In this document: positions 55,646-64,000 of the stretch, in pieces
Layout of the letters: each line of letters begins with the position of its first letter
Numbering within the stretch: position 1 is the stretch's first letter
Origin: Massilia sp. KIM
Lineage (GTDB): Bacteria > Pseudomonadota > Gammaproteobacteria > Burkholderiales > Burkholderiaceae_D
Assembly: GCF_002007115.1 (NCBI RefSeq)
Contig: NZ_MVAD01000001.1
Span: forward strand, 2,976,001 to 3,040,000
Direction of reading: 5' to 3'
DNA length: 64,000 nucleotides
The notes under the pieces: generated by a model
What the model was told of the DNA's origin: nothing
The model's database searches: none
The model's input: only the letters and a program-made list of their open reading frames with translations
Position numbers and translations under genes: made by a program

Positions 55646-55677
55646 AAAAAAAACGGCCGGTGTCGCCACCGGCCGTT
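55646..55677 (-). terminator. Rho-independent terminator after the TonB receptor gene
   Basis: Stem AACGGCCGGTG (55652-55662), loop TCGC, stem CACCGGCCGTT (55667-55677). On the minus strand it is followed by an uninterrupted run of eight T (55653 down to 55646), ideal for a leftward terminator 25 bp past the receptor stop. Confidence 0.93.
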
Positions 55678-55701
55678 CTTCGACACGTCAAGCCCGGGAG
55701 A

Positions 55702-58700
55702 TCAGAACTCGTACTTGACGGTTGCCTGGATCGCCCACTGCGACTCGCCGCGCGACTGGCGCACGTTCAGGTCTTCCACGTTGTTACGCACTGCGTACAC
55801 GTAGCGGCCCTGCGGGTCGAGGCCGACGTAGTCGACGAAGCTGCGCGCCTGCGCGCCGGCGGACTGGAAGCCCACTTCCTCGATACGGCCCCACTTCTTG
55901 TTCAGCAGGTTGCCGAAGTTGAGGATGTCGAGCGCGAAGCTGGCCTTGTGCTTGGACGAGAAGCCCGGGATTTCCTGGGTGATCTTCACGTCGAAGCTGT
56001 TGGTCCAGCGCGAGAAGTCGCTGTTACGCTTGACCACGCCGCCGGCCGCCTTGCGCAGCACCTTGTTGGCGTTGACGATGTCCCAGAAACGCTGCTCGTT
56101 GGCGTGGTTGGTCGCGGTGTCGCCGTAGAACACGACTTCGCCCGAACCGAAGGCCGACGGGATGTACATCAGGTCGTTGCCGGCCAGGCCGTCGCCGTTC
56201 AGGTCGTTGTTGATGGTCCAGCTGTACGGCTTGCCCTCGCGGCCTTCATAGAAGACGCCCACGCGGGTGCGGTAGTTGCCGAAGAAGCGCTTTTCCCACG
56301 ACAGGCGGGCATTGATACGCTCCTTGACCAGGTAGGACGAGTTGGCGGCCACTTCCTCGTTCGGGTTGAAGACCGAACGGCCCGACCAGTTCGAGTTCGA
56401 GGTCGAGGAGGTCAGCGGCGACACTTCGGTCGCTTCGGTGTAGGTGTAGGCCACCGACCAGCCGAAGCCCTTGCGGGTCGGGCTGGTGACCGAGACGGTC
56501 ATCAGCTTGGCGTCGCCCTTGCTGGTGTGGTCGGCCAGCAGCACGTTGTTGAAGGCCAGGTTCGACAGCGCCTTGGTGGTGGCGGTGCAGTTGCGGGCCA
56601 CGGTCACGGCGTTGTTGGTGAACGAGTAGCAGGAAGCATCCAGGCCCTGGGCGTTGTAGTACAGCTCGCGGCCATCCTTGCCGATACGGGTCGGGCCGCC
56701 GACGTTCAGGTTGCGGTAGAAGATCGCATCCTTGTTCTCGGTCAGCAGCACTTCCGCGCCCATCACCAGGCCGCCCACCGGCAGCTCATGCTCGAGCGCC
56801 AGGTTGGCTTTCCAGATCGAAGGCTGCTTCAGGCCAGGAGCCAGGATGTCGACGTTGGCGGCCGGCGGCGCGCCGTTGACGACTTGCTGGGTGTCCGGGT
56901 TCGGGCTGAACAGGTTGTCACCGGTCGGGCAGCGGGTCGAACCGGAGGTCGAGCAGGTGATGTTACGGGTAGCGACGCCCGGGTTCGAGAACGGGTTCGA
57001 CATCCACACGGTCGCCGCGGCGCCCTGGAACAGGCCGATACCGCCACGCAGCTGGGTCTGGCGCTTGGTGTCGAACTTGTAGTTGAAGCCCGCGCGCGGC
57101 TGCCACAGCTTGTTGCCGTCGAAGGTCTTGGTGTTGTCGTAGCCAAAGCCGCCGGTCTGGCGCGCGAAGGTCGCGGCGTTGCCTGCGACGACAGGCGCGG
57201 CGGCGGCGCTGTTGCGGCGCGGGGTGCCGCCGACGTCGGTCAGGTCGACGCGCACGCCTGCGGTCACGGTCAGCTTGTTGTTGACGGTCCAGGTATCCTG
57301 CAGGAAGAAACCGGTGTTCTTCATGGTGAACTGGGCGATTGCGTCGTTCAGGGTGAAGCCCGGGGCTGCTTGCTGCAGGGTGTAGGAGGTCGGACGGCCG
57401 CGCGAGAAGTTCTCGTAGATGGCCGCGTCGATCTGCGACGCGCTGGCGTTGGCGCAGTTCAGGGTGCCGCCGCTGGCGACGCCCGGGACGGCGTTGTACG
57501 TGAAGTTGTTGTCGCAGGCGAAGGTGTAGTTGCCGAAGACGTTCTGCAGGAACGAGTTGTACACCTCGTTCTTGGTGTAGTCGGCGCCGCCCTTGATCTC
57601 GTGGTCGCCCCACAGGTAGTTCGCGCCCGCGTACAGGTCCAGGGTCTTGGTGCCCAGGACGTTGTTGTGGCGGCTGTTGTCAGTGCCGGTGTTCAGGAAA
57701 CGGTTGCCGGTACGGGCGCCTGCCGGTGCGTCGGCCGGCAGCGGGCCGCTGAACTGGAAGGACATGGTCGGCAGGCGCGCGTTGTTGCGCGGGACCGAGT
57801 CGTAGTCACGGGTCGAAGCCTTGAATTCGGTCGAGAAGTTCGGGGTCCAGTCCGAGAACACCTGGGCCACCATGGTCTCGATGCTCTTCTGCTGGTTGTA
57901 GAACTGCGAGCTCAGCGAAACGCCGGTTGCCGAGAAGTTCGGGTAGATCGGCTCGTCCTGCTCGGTCTTCGAGTAGCGGAAGTTGGCACGGTGGTCGTCG
58001 TTGATGTTCCAGTCCAGCTTGACGGTGCGCTCTTCCGAGGTCATGAAGGCGCCGGTCGGGCCGGTGCCCAGGTCGATGCCATAACGGTCGCGGGCGATGC
58101 GCTGCACAGCGCCGATCTGGTTCTGGCTGACCGGCACGGTGGTGCCTGCGCCGCTGCCGATGGCGCCGAAGTCCGGGGTGCTGCGGCTGCTCTTGAAGTT
58201 TTCGGCCAGGGCGAAGATGAACAGGCGATCCTTGATCAGCGGGCCGCTGGCCCAGATGCCCTTGGTGGTGTCCTTGAACTTCGGCGGTTCCGAGTACTTG
58301 TCGGTGGTGCGGTCGTAGCGGTCGCCGGCCAGGGTGTCGTTACGGAACACGTAGTAGGCGCCGCCGTGGTACTGGTTGGTGCCCGACTTGGTGACGGCGT
58401 TGATGTTGCCGCCGGTGTAACCGCGCTGGGTCACGTCGTAGTTGGCGACGTTCACCTGCACCGAAGCGATGGCTTCCATCGAGATCGGCTGGCGCGCGGT
58501 CGGGCTGCCGTTCGATTCGAGGCCGAAGGTGTCGTTGACGGCCACGCCGTCGATGGTCAGGGTGTTGTAGCGCGAGTTCTGGCCGGCCACGGACAGTTCG
58601 CCGCGTTCCTTGTCGGTCTGCGAGACGCGCGGGTCGATACGCGCGAAGTCCTGCAGGTTGCGGTTGATCGAGGCCTGGGTCTCGAGGTCGGCGCGCGAGA

Positions 58701-59127
58701 TGCTGGTCACCGAACCCATGTTGTTGCGTGCGAACAGCTCCGAACGGGCGGCCGAGCCGACCACGTTCACGGTCTGGATCGCCTGGCCGATGGTCGCGTC
58801 CACCGCGGCGGTTTCCGCCAGCTCGGTGAACACGTTTTCACGGCGCTCCGTGACGCCATCCTTGGTGATGACGATCGTGTAGGGACCACCCACGCGCAGG
58901 CCGCGCGCGATGTAGCGGCCTTCGGCGTCGGTGGTGACATTGCTGACAGAGCCGGATTCAGCGTGAATGATCTGCACCTGGGCATTCGCCGCGGGCTTGC
59001 CGTCCGCGCTCGAGATGCGGCCGCCGATGGCGGAGGTGGTGTTCTGCGCGAACGACGGCGTCGCCGCCAGTGCAACCGACAAGGCCAGCGCCAACTTGGT
59101 GAGCCGGAGCTGTTGTTGAGTGATCAT
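55702..59127 (-). CDS. TonB-dependent receptor with N-terminal carboxypeptidase-regulatory domain (Oar-like)
   Basis: This 1141-aa outer-membrane receptor has a signal peptide (ending TPSFAQ), a carboxypeptidase-regulatory-like beta-sandwich at about 30-110 (SAIGGRISSADGKPAANAQV), and a plug with SVTSISRADLETQASINRNL, YNTLTIDGVAVND and GYTGGNINAVTKSGTNQYHGG. A long barrel follows, ending in WAIQATVKYEF with the terminal aromatic residue. ATG 59127 is preferred to a TTG 12 bases upstream. Oar-like receptors are often linked to protein or oligomer uptake. The neighbouring nuclease, nucleotidase and adenosine deaminase suggest a nucleic-acid-derived ligand, which is inference. Confidence 0.92.
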   Translation of the reverse strand: MITQQQLRLTKLALALSVALAATPSFAQNTTSAIGGRISSADGKPAANAQVQIIHAESGSVSNVTTDAEGRYIARGLRVGGPYTIVITKDGVTERRENVFTELAETAAVDATIGQAIQTVNVVGSAARSELFARNNMGSVTSISRADLETQASINRNLQDFARIDPRVSQTDKERGELSVAGQNSRYNTLTIDGVAVNDTFGLESNGSPTARQPISMEAIASVQVNVANYDVTQRGYTGGNINAVTKSGTNQYHGGAYYVFRNDTLAGDRYDRTTDKYSEPPKFKDTTKGIWASGPLIKDRLFIFALAENFKSSRSTPDFGAIGSGAGTTVPVSQNQIGAVQRIARDRYGIDLGTGPTGAFMTSEERTVKLDWNINDDHRANFRYSKTEQDEPIYPNFSATGVSLSSQFYNQQKSIETMVAQVFSDWTPNFSTEFKASTRDYDSVPRNNARLPTMSFQFSGPLPADAPAGARTGNRFLNTGTDNSRHNNVLGTKTLDLYAGANYLWGDHEIKGGADYTKNEVYNSFLQNVFGNYTFACDNNFTYNAVPGVASGGTLNCANASASQIDAAIYENFSRGRPTSYTLQQAAPGFTLNDAIAQFTMKNTGFFLQDTWTVNNKLTVTAGVRVDLTDVGGTPRRNSAAAAPVVAGNAATFARQTGGFGYDNTKTFDGNKLWQPRAGFNYKFDTKRQTQLRGGIGLFQGAAATVWMSNPFSNPGVATRNITCSTSGSTRCPTGDNLFSPNPDTQQVVNGAPPAANVDILAPGLKQPSIWKANLALEHELPVGGLVMGAEVLLTENKDAIFYRNLNVGGPTRIGKDGRELYYNAQGLDASCYSFTNNAVTVARNCTATTKALSNLAFNNVLLADHTSKGDAKLMTVSVTSPTRKGFGWSVAYTYTEATEVSPLTSSTSNSNWSGRSVFNPNEEVAANSSYLVKERINARLSWEKRFFGNYRTRVGVFYEGREGKPYSWTINNDLNGDGLAGNDLMYIPSAFGSGEVVFYGDTATNHANEQRFWDIVNANKVLRKAAGGVVKRNSDFSRWTNSFDVKITQEIPGFSSKHKASFALDILNFGNLLNKKWGRIEEVGFQSAGAQARSFVDYVGLDPQGRYVYAVRNNVEDLNVRQSRGESQWAIQATVKYEF

Positions 59128-59358
59128 CGATAACCCCAAAAAGAACTAATAGTTATATACGGGAACCCAGTGGGCGCCCTCTTTCAGTACTGCAAACCTG
59201 ATTTGCTGCTGAATACACGGTGGCCTGGGAGCAGGCGGCGGGCGATTGTAGCGTTCCAATATGACAACGAAGTTACGTGCCCTACAACAACTGATATGAC
59301 GAATTCCTTCGGCAATATGCATTAGTTGTTAACAAGGCGGCAAATTCGATTTCGCTTA

Positions 59359-59387
59359 GCTATTTATACGTTTGACCTATAAATAGC
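59359..59387. repeat. Perfect 10-bp inverted repeat in the TonB receptor upstream region
   Basis: Arms GCTATTTATA (59359-59368) and TATAAATAGC (59378-59387) with a 9-bp spacer that includes TTTGACC. The size and 19-bp centre spacing fit a dimeric regulator site. It stands about 230 bp before the receptor start. Confidence 0.7.
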
Positions 59388-59480
59388 CGAAGTTAGGTTG
59401 TAATTACGCTACAAACTAGATGTTTCTTCAAGCAAATTCCAAGGCGCGATTATACGTATCGAGCAAGAAGGCGAGATTGT

Positions 59481-59501
59481 TTTGCTGAAATATTCAGCAA
59501 A
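59481..59501. repeat. Perfect 9-bp inverted repeat (second dyad)
   Basis: Arms TTTGCTGAA (59481-59489) and TTCAGCAAA (59493-59501) flank ATA. A related half, TTTGCTG followed by CTGAATA, occurs near 59202-59215, closer to the receptor start. Either an operator or a short RNA hairpin. Confidence 0.65.
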
Positions 59502-59578
59502 CCGAAAGTTTGGCGGGATTTTTTGTCGCGACTTGGCCACAAATGATGACACGGCGATAAGTTGTGGCCGAAAAGTCA

Positions 59579-59620
59579 GCCTTCCGGCGTAACCGGAAGG
59601 CGATCCGGGCGAGCGCCCGG
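59579..59620 (-). terminator. Double hairpin after the adenosine deaminase gene
   Basis: GCCTTCCGG/CCGGAAGGC (59579-59601, loop CGTAA) and CCGGGCG/CGCCCGG (59605-59620) stand 3' of the leftward deaminase gene. On the minus strand the first is followed by CTGACTTTTCGG, a modest T-tract, so termination is plausible. Confidence 0.65.
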
Positions 59621-59634
59621 ACCTGTAGGACGAC

Positions 59635-61128
59635 TCAAGGCGCCTTGGCGGCGGTCTTGGCGAGACGGGCGATTTTCGCCTCGAAATCAGCGAAACGTTG
59701 ATCCAGTTGGCGGGTCAAACGTTGCTTTTCTGCCACTGGCAGGAAGGCGTAGCGGATGCTGTTGTACGAGGTCTTCTTCATCTCCGCATAGCTCGGCTTG
59801 TAGCGGCTGGCGAACAGCACGTACTCGTTCGACAGCGTGTGGCGGGTGACGCCGGCGTCGTCGGTCGAGATCACGTAGGGCACGCCATACTTGCGGTACA
59901 GGTTGATCGGATGATGGCTACCTTCGACCCCGTTGATGAAGGCGTTCGAGGTCAGGTTGATCTCGACCGGGATGTCCTTCTCGCGCATGGTCTGCATGAT
60001 GCCGGTGGCATTGGTCTCGTGGGCGAGGTCCAGGCCGTGGCCGATGCGGTTGGCCCCCGCCACCGTCAGCGCCTGGTCGATGTGGAACTTCAGGCCCTCG
60101 GGCGGCACGTCGCCCATGGCCAGCTCACCCGCGTGCAGGGCCACCTTGACGTCCGGGTAGACCGACTTCAAAAAGCGGAACATCTTCATGTGCAGGGCGT
60201 AGTCGCGCATCGAGATGTTGGTGCTTTCCTGGCCGACGATGTTCACGCCGACGATCTTGTCGCTGCTCTTGGCCGCCTTGAAACCCGAGACCATGGACGA
60301 GAACACCAGCGACGGGTTCAGCAGGCGCAGCACATAGGTCTGGTAGCGCATGGTGAAGCGCTCGTCGTCGATGCCTTCCGAGGAATCGACGATCCTGGCG
60401 ACGAAGTCGGCGATGGTCTTGTTGAAGGCCGGGTCCTTGTCCAGCACCGCGAACCAGGCGCGCATCTGGGCATCGAAAGCCGCGTCGTCGTTCGCGTTCT
60501 GCCAGGCCTTGGCGTCGAAGTCCGGGTTGGCGACGGCCGGCGACAGCTTGAACATGGTCTCGATGTAGCTGACGTTCTCGGCGATGGCGCGCTTCTTGAG
60601 TTCCTGCAGGCCTTCCTTGAAGTTCGAATTTGACACCGGGCCGAAGTAGCCGAAGGTCTGGAAGAACAGGCGGTCCGGCGGCGGCTGCAGGGCGCCGTGG
60701 TTGAAGAAGTCCTTGTTCGACCAGCGCTGCAGCAGCTCGCGCCAGGTGTGATCGTCGGCATAGATCTCGGCGCTGCTCAGGCAGTTGCGTTCGGCGGCCG
60801 GCTTGGCGCGTTCGGCCGCGACCAGGGCCTTGTCGGTTTCGATGCGGTAGGTCTGCTTGTTGACGCAATAGCCCTGGCGGTCGACGAAGTCGACGTACTG
60901 CTCGACGTAGATCGCGCCCGAATAATGGTGGTGCAGGTCGCCGCCCTTGGGCATCTGGGTGAAGAACAGGGTCAGCTCGGCCATGTTGGGCTGGCTGCCG
61001 GCGATCAGGGAGGCGTAGTGGCGGGCGGTGGCGGCCTCGTTCGGGCTGGTCGCCGGGCCTTTGGCCAGTGCCGGCTGGGCGGCGAGGGCCAGCGCCAGCA
61101 GCGCGCCGGCGGTCAGGGGTGTGCGCAT
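59635..61128 (-). CDS. Exported adenosine deaminase
   Basis: A 497-aa metal-dependent deaminase, longer than cytoplasmic Add (about 330-345 aa) and carrying a signal peptide (MRTPLTAGALLALALAAQPALA). The zinc-binding motif is MPKGGDLHHHYSGA (His-x-His region). Further catalytic motifs are VALHAGELA (His, Glu), RIGHGLDLA (His), and VISTDDAGVTRH (Asp-Asp). It resembles secreted ADGF/CECR1-like deaminases, acting on adenosine in the periplasm to make inosine. It follows the receptor's upstream region in the same leftward direction, with its own likely promoter in the 235-bp gap to guaD. Confidence 0.92.
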   Translation of the reverse strand: MRTPLTAGALLALALAAQPALAKGPATSPNEAATARHYASLIAGSQPNMAELTLFFTQMPKGGDLHHHYSGAIYVEQYVDFVDRQGYCVNKQTYRIETDKALVAAERAKPAAERNCLSSAEIYADDHTWRELLQRWSNKDFFNHGALQPPPDRLFFQTFGYFGPVSNSNFKEGLQELKKRAIAENVSYIETMFKLSPAVANPDFDAKAWQNANDDAAFDAQMRAWFAVLDKDPAFNKTIADFVARIVDSSEGIDDERFTMRYQTYVLRLLNPSLVFSSMVSGFKAAKSSDKIVGVNIVGQESTNISMRDYALHMKMFRFLKSVYPDVKVALHAGELAMGDVPPEGLKFHIDQALTVAGANRIGHGLDLAHETNATGIMQTMREKDIPVEINLTSNAFINGVEGSHHPINLYRKYGVPYVISTDDAGVTRHTLSNEYVLFASRYKPSYAEMKKTSYNSIRYAFLPVAEKQRLTRQLDQRFADFEAKIARLAKTAAKAP

Positions 61129-61245
61129 GGGTGTGGTCTTTCCGGATCGTTAACTCGGCAGCAGGGCTGCCTGGACCGCGTCACTCTAACTGCTTGGGGT
61201 GGGGTTTGCAATATGGCAGGGGTTGGGGCTGGGGGTGGGCGGGCA

Positions 61246-61362
61246 AACTTGGATCCCGGCCTCCGCCGGGATGACGTTCTAACGGACGTAGCCGAAGCCG
61301 CGCGGCCAGGTGTGCCCTCCAACTCCAAACAACGTCATCCCGGCGGAGGCCGGGATCCAAGT
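61246..61362. repeat. Dispersed hairpin repeat, cluster D (pair in opposite arrangement)
   Basis: An inverted copy at 61246-61277 and a forward copy at 61333-61362, both with stem ATCCCGGC/GCCGGGAT and the same GGAG loop, 55 bp apart. Here the CGTCAT ends face each other, unlike clusters B and C where the CCAAGTT ends face. The pair lies 3' of guaD, with the last copy only two bases from its stop codon. Confidence 0.9.
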
Positions 61363-61363
61363 C

Positions 61364-62671
61364 CTACGCGCGCCGATGCACCCGCTCGCCCCCCGAGTAC
61401 GTCTCGAACACCGCCCTATCATCCCCCAGCAAAGCCAGCGCGAACAGCAGCTCCTCCAGCGACTCGCAACGCCCCGTCCTGCGCGCCATCAGCGGCGTCG
61501 CCTTCGGATCGAGCACCACGAAGTCCGCCTCCCTCCCCGGCGCGAAGCTGCCGATCGTGTCCTCCAGCCGCATCGCCCGCGCCGCCCCCAGGGTGGCGAG
61601 ATAGAACATGCGCAGCGCCGGCAGGTAGCTGCCCTTCAGGCGCGCCACCTTGTAGGCCTCGTTCATGGTCTGCAGCATCGAGAACGAGGTCCCCGCCCCC
61701 ACGTCGGTCCCGAGCGAGAGCAAGGCCCCGGCGCCGTCGGCGCGCTCGAAGTCGAACAGGCCGCTGCCCAGGAACAGGTTGGACGTAGGGCACACCGCCG
61801 CCGCCGAACCCGTGGCCGCCATGCGCGCGAAGTCCTCGTCGTCCAGCCAGATGCAGTGGCCGAACAGCGCGCGCGGGCGCATCAGCCCGAAGCGCTCGTA
61901 GACGTCGAGGTAGCTGCGCGCCTGGGGGAACAGTTCGCGCACCCAGCTGCACTCGTCCTTGTTCTCGGAGACGTGGGTCTGGATGAAGGTGTCCGGGTAC
62001 TGGGCCGCCAGCTCGCCCGTCAGGCGCAACTGGGTGTCGGTGGAGGTCGGCGCGAAGCGCGGCGTGATCGCGTACAGCGAGCGGCCGCGCTTGTGCCACT
62101 TCCGGATCAGGGACTCGCTCTCGCCCAGTTCGCCTTCGGCGTCGCGCAGGAAGTCAGGGGCGTGGCGGTCCATCAGCACCTTGCCGGCCACCATGCGCAG
62201 GCCGCGCGCCTCGCTCGCCTCGAAGAAGGCGTCCACCGAACCCGGATGCACGGTGCAATAGACCACCGCCGTGGTGGTCCCGCAGCGCAGCAGCTCCTCG
62301 AGGAAGAAGTCGGCCGTGGCGCGCGCGTGCGCCGGGTCCTCGAAGCGGCGCTCGGTCGGGAAGGTATAGGTCTCCAGCCAGGGCAGCAGGCCCGGCGCCG
62401 GCGAGGCGATCATGTCCGTCTGCGGGTAATGCAGGTGGGTGTCGATGAAGCCCGGCGTGATCAGCTTGCCGCGCAGGTCGACCGGTTCGAGGCCGGGCGG
62501 CAGGCTCGCTACGAGCCGCGCATGGTCGCCGGCGGCCTTGACGCGGCCGTCCTCGACCACCAGCAGGCCATCCTCGTGCCAGGCGTAGGCCTCGCCGTCG
62601 AAGGCCGGGTCGGCGTGAAAATGCAGCAAGCTCGCTCGGTAGGCTTGCACGGTATGCGGTGCGGTGGACAT
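61364..62671 (-). CDS. guaD: Guanine deaminase
   Basis: A 435-aa amidohydrolase converting guanine to xanthine. Metal-site motifs: GFIDTHLHYPQTDMIA (His-x-His), TPRFAPTSTD, TFIQTHVSENKDEC (His), FGHCIWLDDEDF (His), and LGTDVGAGTSFSM (Asp). Its ATG shares one base with the xdhC stop (TGATG), so guanine deamination and xanthine dehydrogenase maturation are encoded together. The product is the substrate of the Xdh complex whose gene end lies at the window border. Confidence 0.95.
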   Translation of the reverse strand: MSTAPHTVQAYRASLLHFHADPAFDGEAYAWHEDGLLVVEDGRVKAAGDHARLVASLPPGLEPVDLRGKLITPGFIDTHLHYPQTDMIASPAPGLLPWLETYTFPTERRFEDPAHARATADFFLEELLRCGTTTAVVYCTVHPGSVDAFFEASEARGLRMVAGKVLMDRHAPDFLRDAEGELGESESLIRKWHKRGRSLYAITPRFAPTSTDTQLRLTGELAAQYPDTFIQTHVSENKDECSWVRELFPQARSYLDVYERFGLMRPRALFGHCIWLDDEDFARMAATGSAAAVCPTSNLFLGSGLFDFERADGAGALLSLGTDVGAGTSFSMLQTMNEAYKVARLKGSYLPALRMFYLATLGAARAMRLEDTIGSFAPGREADFVVLDPKATPLMARRTGRCESLEELLFALALLGDDRAVFETYSGGERVHRRA

Positions 62672-63651
62672 CAGTTGGATTCCGAAGATAGATCAGGGTG
62701 TGCGGCGGCTTCCCACACGGTGAGCAGCTGGGCCGCGCAGGACGCGGCGATGACCGCCGGCGCCTTGCCGGCGATGCCCGGCAGGCCGATCGGGCAGACC
62801 ATGTCGGCCAGGCGGGCTTCCAGGATGCCGCGTTCGCGCAGGCGGTGCTCGAACTGGCGGCGCTTGGTCTCGGAGCCGATCAGGCCGAACCAGTCGCCGG
62901 CAGGCCGCGACAATATCGCGTGCGCGAGGCGCAGGTCAAGTGCGTGGCTGTGGGTCATGACGAGGAAGCTGGCGCCGGGCGGCGCGCTGTCCACCAGGGC
63001 TTCCGGGGTATCGGTCGCTTCCAGCCTGACGTTGGGCGGGACCTCGGCCGGGAACAGGTCCTCGCGCTGGTCGACCCAGGTGACGCGGCAGGGCAGCTCG
63101 GCCAGGGCGCGCACGATGGCCGCGCCGACGTGGCCGGCGCCGAACAGCACCAGATGCGCGCGCGGCGCGCGCACGGCGTCGACCAGCCAGCGCCGGCCGC
63201 CCTCCTCGATCACGCGGGTCTCGCCTTCAAGGCTGAAGGCCGGGCCGGCCTGGCCGGCCAGCAGCCGGCCCTGGGCATCGACCAGGCCCCATTGCGCCTG
63301 CCCGTCGAGCGCGACCACGCGCCAGCTGTCCTCGTCGCGGCGGGCGGCCAGCAGCGCGAGCTGGGAATCGTCGGCCGGCTCGAAGGCCAGCCAGGCGATG
63401 CCGCCGCAGCACTGGCCGAGGCTGGGGCCGAGCGGGAAGCGTTCCAGGCAGGGTCCGCGCCCATCCTCCAGCATCGCGCGCGCGATGTCGAGGGCGCGGT
63501 GCTCCAGGTGGCCGCCGCCGATGGTCCCGTCGAAGCTGTCGCGCCGCACCAGCATGCGCGCGCCCGGCTCGCGCGGCACGGAGCCCTCGACCCGCGCCAC
63601 GGTCACCAGCACCGCCGGGGCCTGCTCCCCGTGTGTGAGCCAGTCGCGCAT
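62671..63651 (-). CDS. xdhC: Xanthine dehydrogenase accessory protein XdhC
   Basis: A 326-aa chaperone that inserts sulfurated molybdenum cofactor into xanthine dehydrogenase. The N-terminal XdhC domain has VTVARVEGSVPREPGARML, IGGGHLEHRAL and the Cys-rich LGQCCGGIAWLAFE. The C-terminal Rossmann domain has LVLFGAGHVGAAIVRALAEL, TWVDQREDLFP, VMTHSHALDL and GLIGSETKRRQFE. ATG 63651 overlaps the xdhB stop by one base. The longer open frame upstream is the out-of-frame copy of xdhB and not part of this gene. Confidence 0.94.
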   Translation of the reverse strand: MRDWLTHGEQAPAVLVTVARVEGSVPREPGARMLVRRDSFDGTIGGGHLEHRALDIARAMLEDGRGPCLERFPLGPSLGQCCGGIAWLAFEPADDSQLALLAARRDEDSWRVVALDGQAQWGLVDAQGRLLAGQAGPAFSLEGETRVIEEGGRRWLVDAVRAPRAHLVLFGAGHVGAAIVRALAELPCRVTWVDQREDLFPAEVPPNVRLEATDTPEALVDSAPPGASFLVMTHSHALDLRLAHAILSRPAGDWFGLIGSETKRRQFEHRLRERGILEARLADMVCPIGLPGIAGKAPAVIAASCAAQLLTVWEAAAHPDLSSESN

Positions 63652-64000
63652 CAGGCGCCCTGCTCCATCGTCGCGGCAGCCGCCTCGACCGCGGCCACGG
63701 CATTCAGTATTTCCTCGCAGGTCGCCGGCGCGTTGAGCGGCGGGTTGATCCTGTGGCCGCCGACCGCCGAGATGGCGTCGCGGATCGCGAAGAACACCGA
63801 GAAGGGCAGCAGCAGCGGCGGTTCGCCCACCGCCTTGGAGCGGTGGATGCTGTCCTCGACATTGGCGTTGTCGAACAGGCGCACGCGGAAGTCCTCCGGG
63901 CAGTCCGAGACGCTCGGGATCTTGTAGGTCGAGGGCGCGTGCGTCATCAGCTTGCCCGCCTCGTTCCACTTCAGTTCCTCGGTGGTGAGCCAGCCCATGC
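63651..64000 (-). CDS. xdhB: Xanthine dehydrogenase molybdopterin subunit XdhB, C-terminal fragment
   Basis: The last ~116 residues of the large molybdopterin-binding subunit. Its 5' part lies beyond base 64000. Recognisable segments are GWLTTEELKW, THAPSTYKIPSVSDCPEDFRV and VHRSKAVGEPPLLL-like IHRSKAVGEPPLLLPFSVFFAI, the region holding the catalytic Glu in GEPP. It ends with a Thr/Ala-rich helix. It oxidises hypoxanthine and xanthine to urate, the substrate for the PuuD enzyme encoded near the other end of the window. Confidence 0.93.
   Translation of the reverse strand, partial: MGWLTTEELKWNEAGKLMTHAPSTYKIPSVSDCPEDFRVRLFDNANVEDSIHRSKAVGEPPLLLPFSVFFAIRDAISAVGGHRINPPLNAPATCEEILNAVAAVEAAAATMEQGA

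Larger units (their letters stand above)
59128..59634. other. 507-bp AT-rich region between the TonB receptor and adenosine deaminase genes
   Basis: No open frame worth calling. It is clearly more AT-rich than its surroundings, especially 59270-59560. It contains two strong dyads (59359-59387 and 59481-59501), both described here, and the deaminase's terminator hairpins near its right end. It must hold the leftward promoter of the receptor, but boxes are uncertain. A small unannotated RNA is possible. Confidence 0.6.

Noticed and set aside
55660-59133. 1157-codon plus-strand open frame opposite the TonB receptor
   Set aside because: Shadow frame. The receptor on the other strand has signal peptide, plug, barrel and terminal aromatic residue.

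Overview
The window is a GC-rich chromosomal segment, apparently from a betaproteobacterium of the Oxalobacteraceae (Massilia/Telluria-like). This is inferred from tandem PEP-CTERM proteins, a DUF2076 protein, an Oar-like TonB receptor with an N-terminal carboxypeptidase-regulatory domain, the fused UraD-AllC enzyme, and strong G/C third-position bias. No database search was possible. Genes are densely packed, with many 1-4 nt stop/start overlaps. I saw no tRNA, rRNA, CRISPR array, insertion sequence, integrase or phage gene.

Layout. 1-6 kb: the 3' end of an S9 peptidase, then urate catabolism (puuD plus an atypical M20 protein, divergent from a LysR gene, then a uraD-allC fusion). 6-10 kb: HIT protein, methyltransferase, LysR and Sel1-repeat protein. 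10-15.3 kb: leftward NCS1 permease, PreT-like flavoprotein, CoA-acylating methylmalonate-semialdehyde dehydrogenase and omega-aminotransferase, which looks like the lower part of reductive pyrimidine/beta-alanine catabolism. 15.5-23.4 kb: GNATs, a TonB-C protein, a LytS/LytTR two-component pair, DUF2076, two TetR genes, VOC, YaiL-like and SDR. 23.4-33.1 kb: a leftward deoxynucleoside operon (punA-deoB-deoC-ALDH16-deoA-cdd) divergent from a pseudouridine operon (HTH-PfkB kinase and psuG). 33-45.8 kb: LysR genes, a large hybrid kinase, twin PEP-CTERM proteins, the Pcp/DUF979/DUF969 trio and small membrane proteins. 46.2-50.9 kb: a complete BMP-type nucleoside ABC importer. 51-64 kb: a mostly leftward set with a MipA-like porin, S1/P1 nuclease, lipoprotein 5'-nucleotidase, TonB receptor, exported adenosine deaminase, guanine deaminase, XdhC and the end of XdhB.

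How it fits together. Most of the window can be read as one route: exported nuclease and nucleotidase turn nucleic acid into nucleosides; the TonB receptor and ABC importer may bring products in; deo and psu enzymes split nucleosides; guanine deaminase and xanthine dehydrogenase lead to urate; PuuD and UraD-AllC open the purine ring. The strongest regulatory signal is a 17-nt sequence, AAAATGGTATTTGCCAT, found identically in the same orientation, with the same 14-nt spacing to ATGCATA, upstream of both the deo operon and the ABC importer 15 kb away. The other main signal is a family of nine short hairpin repeats with compensatory stem changes, always found 3' of genes and mostly in inverted pairs.
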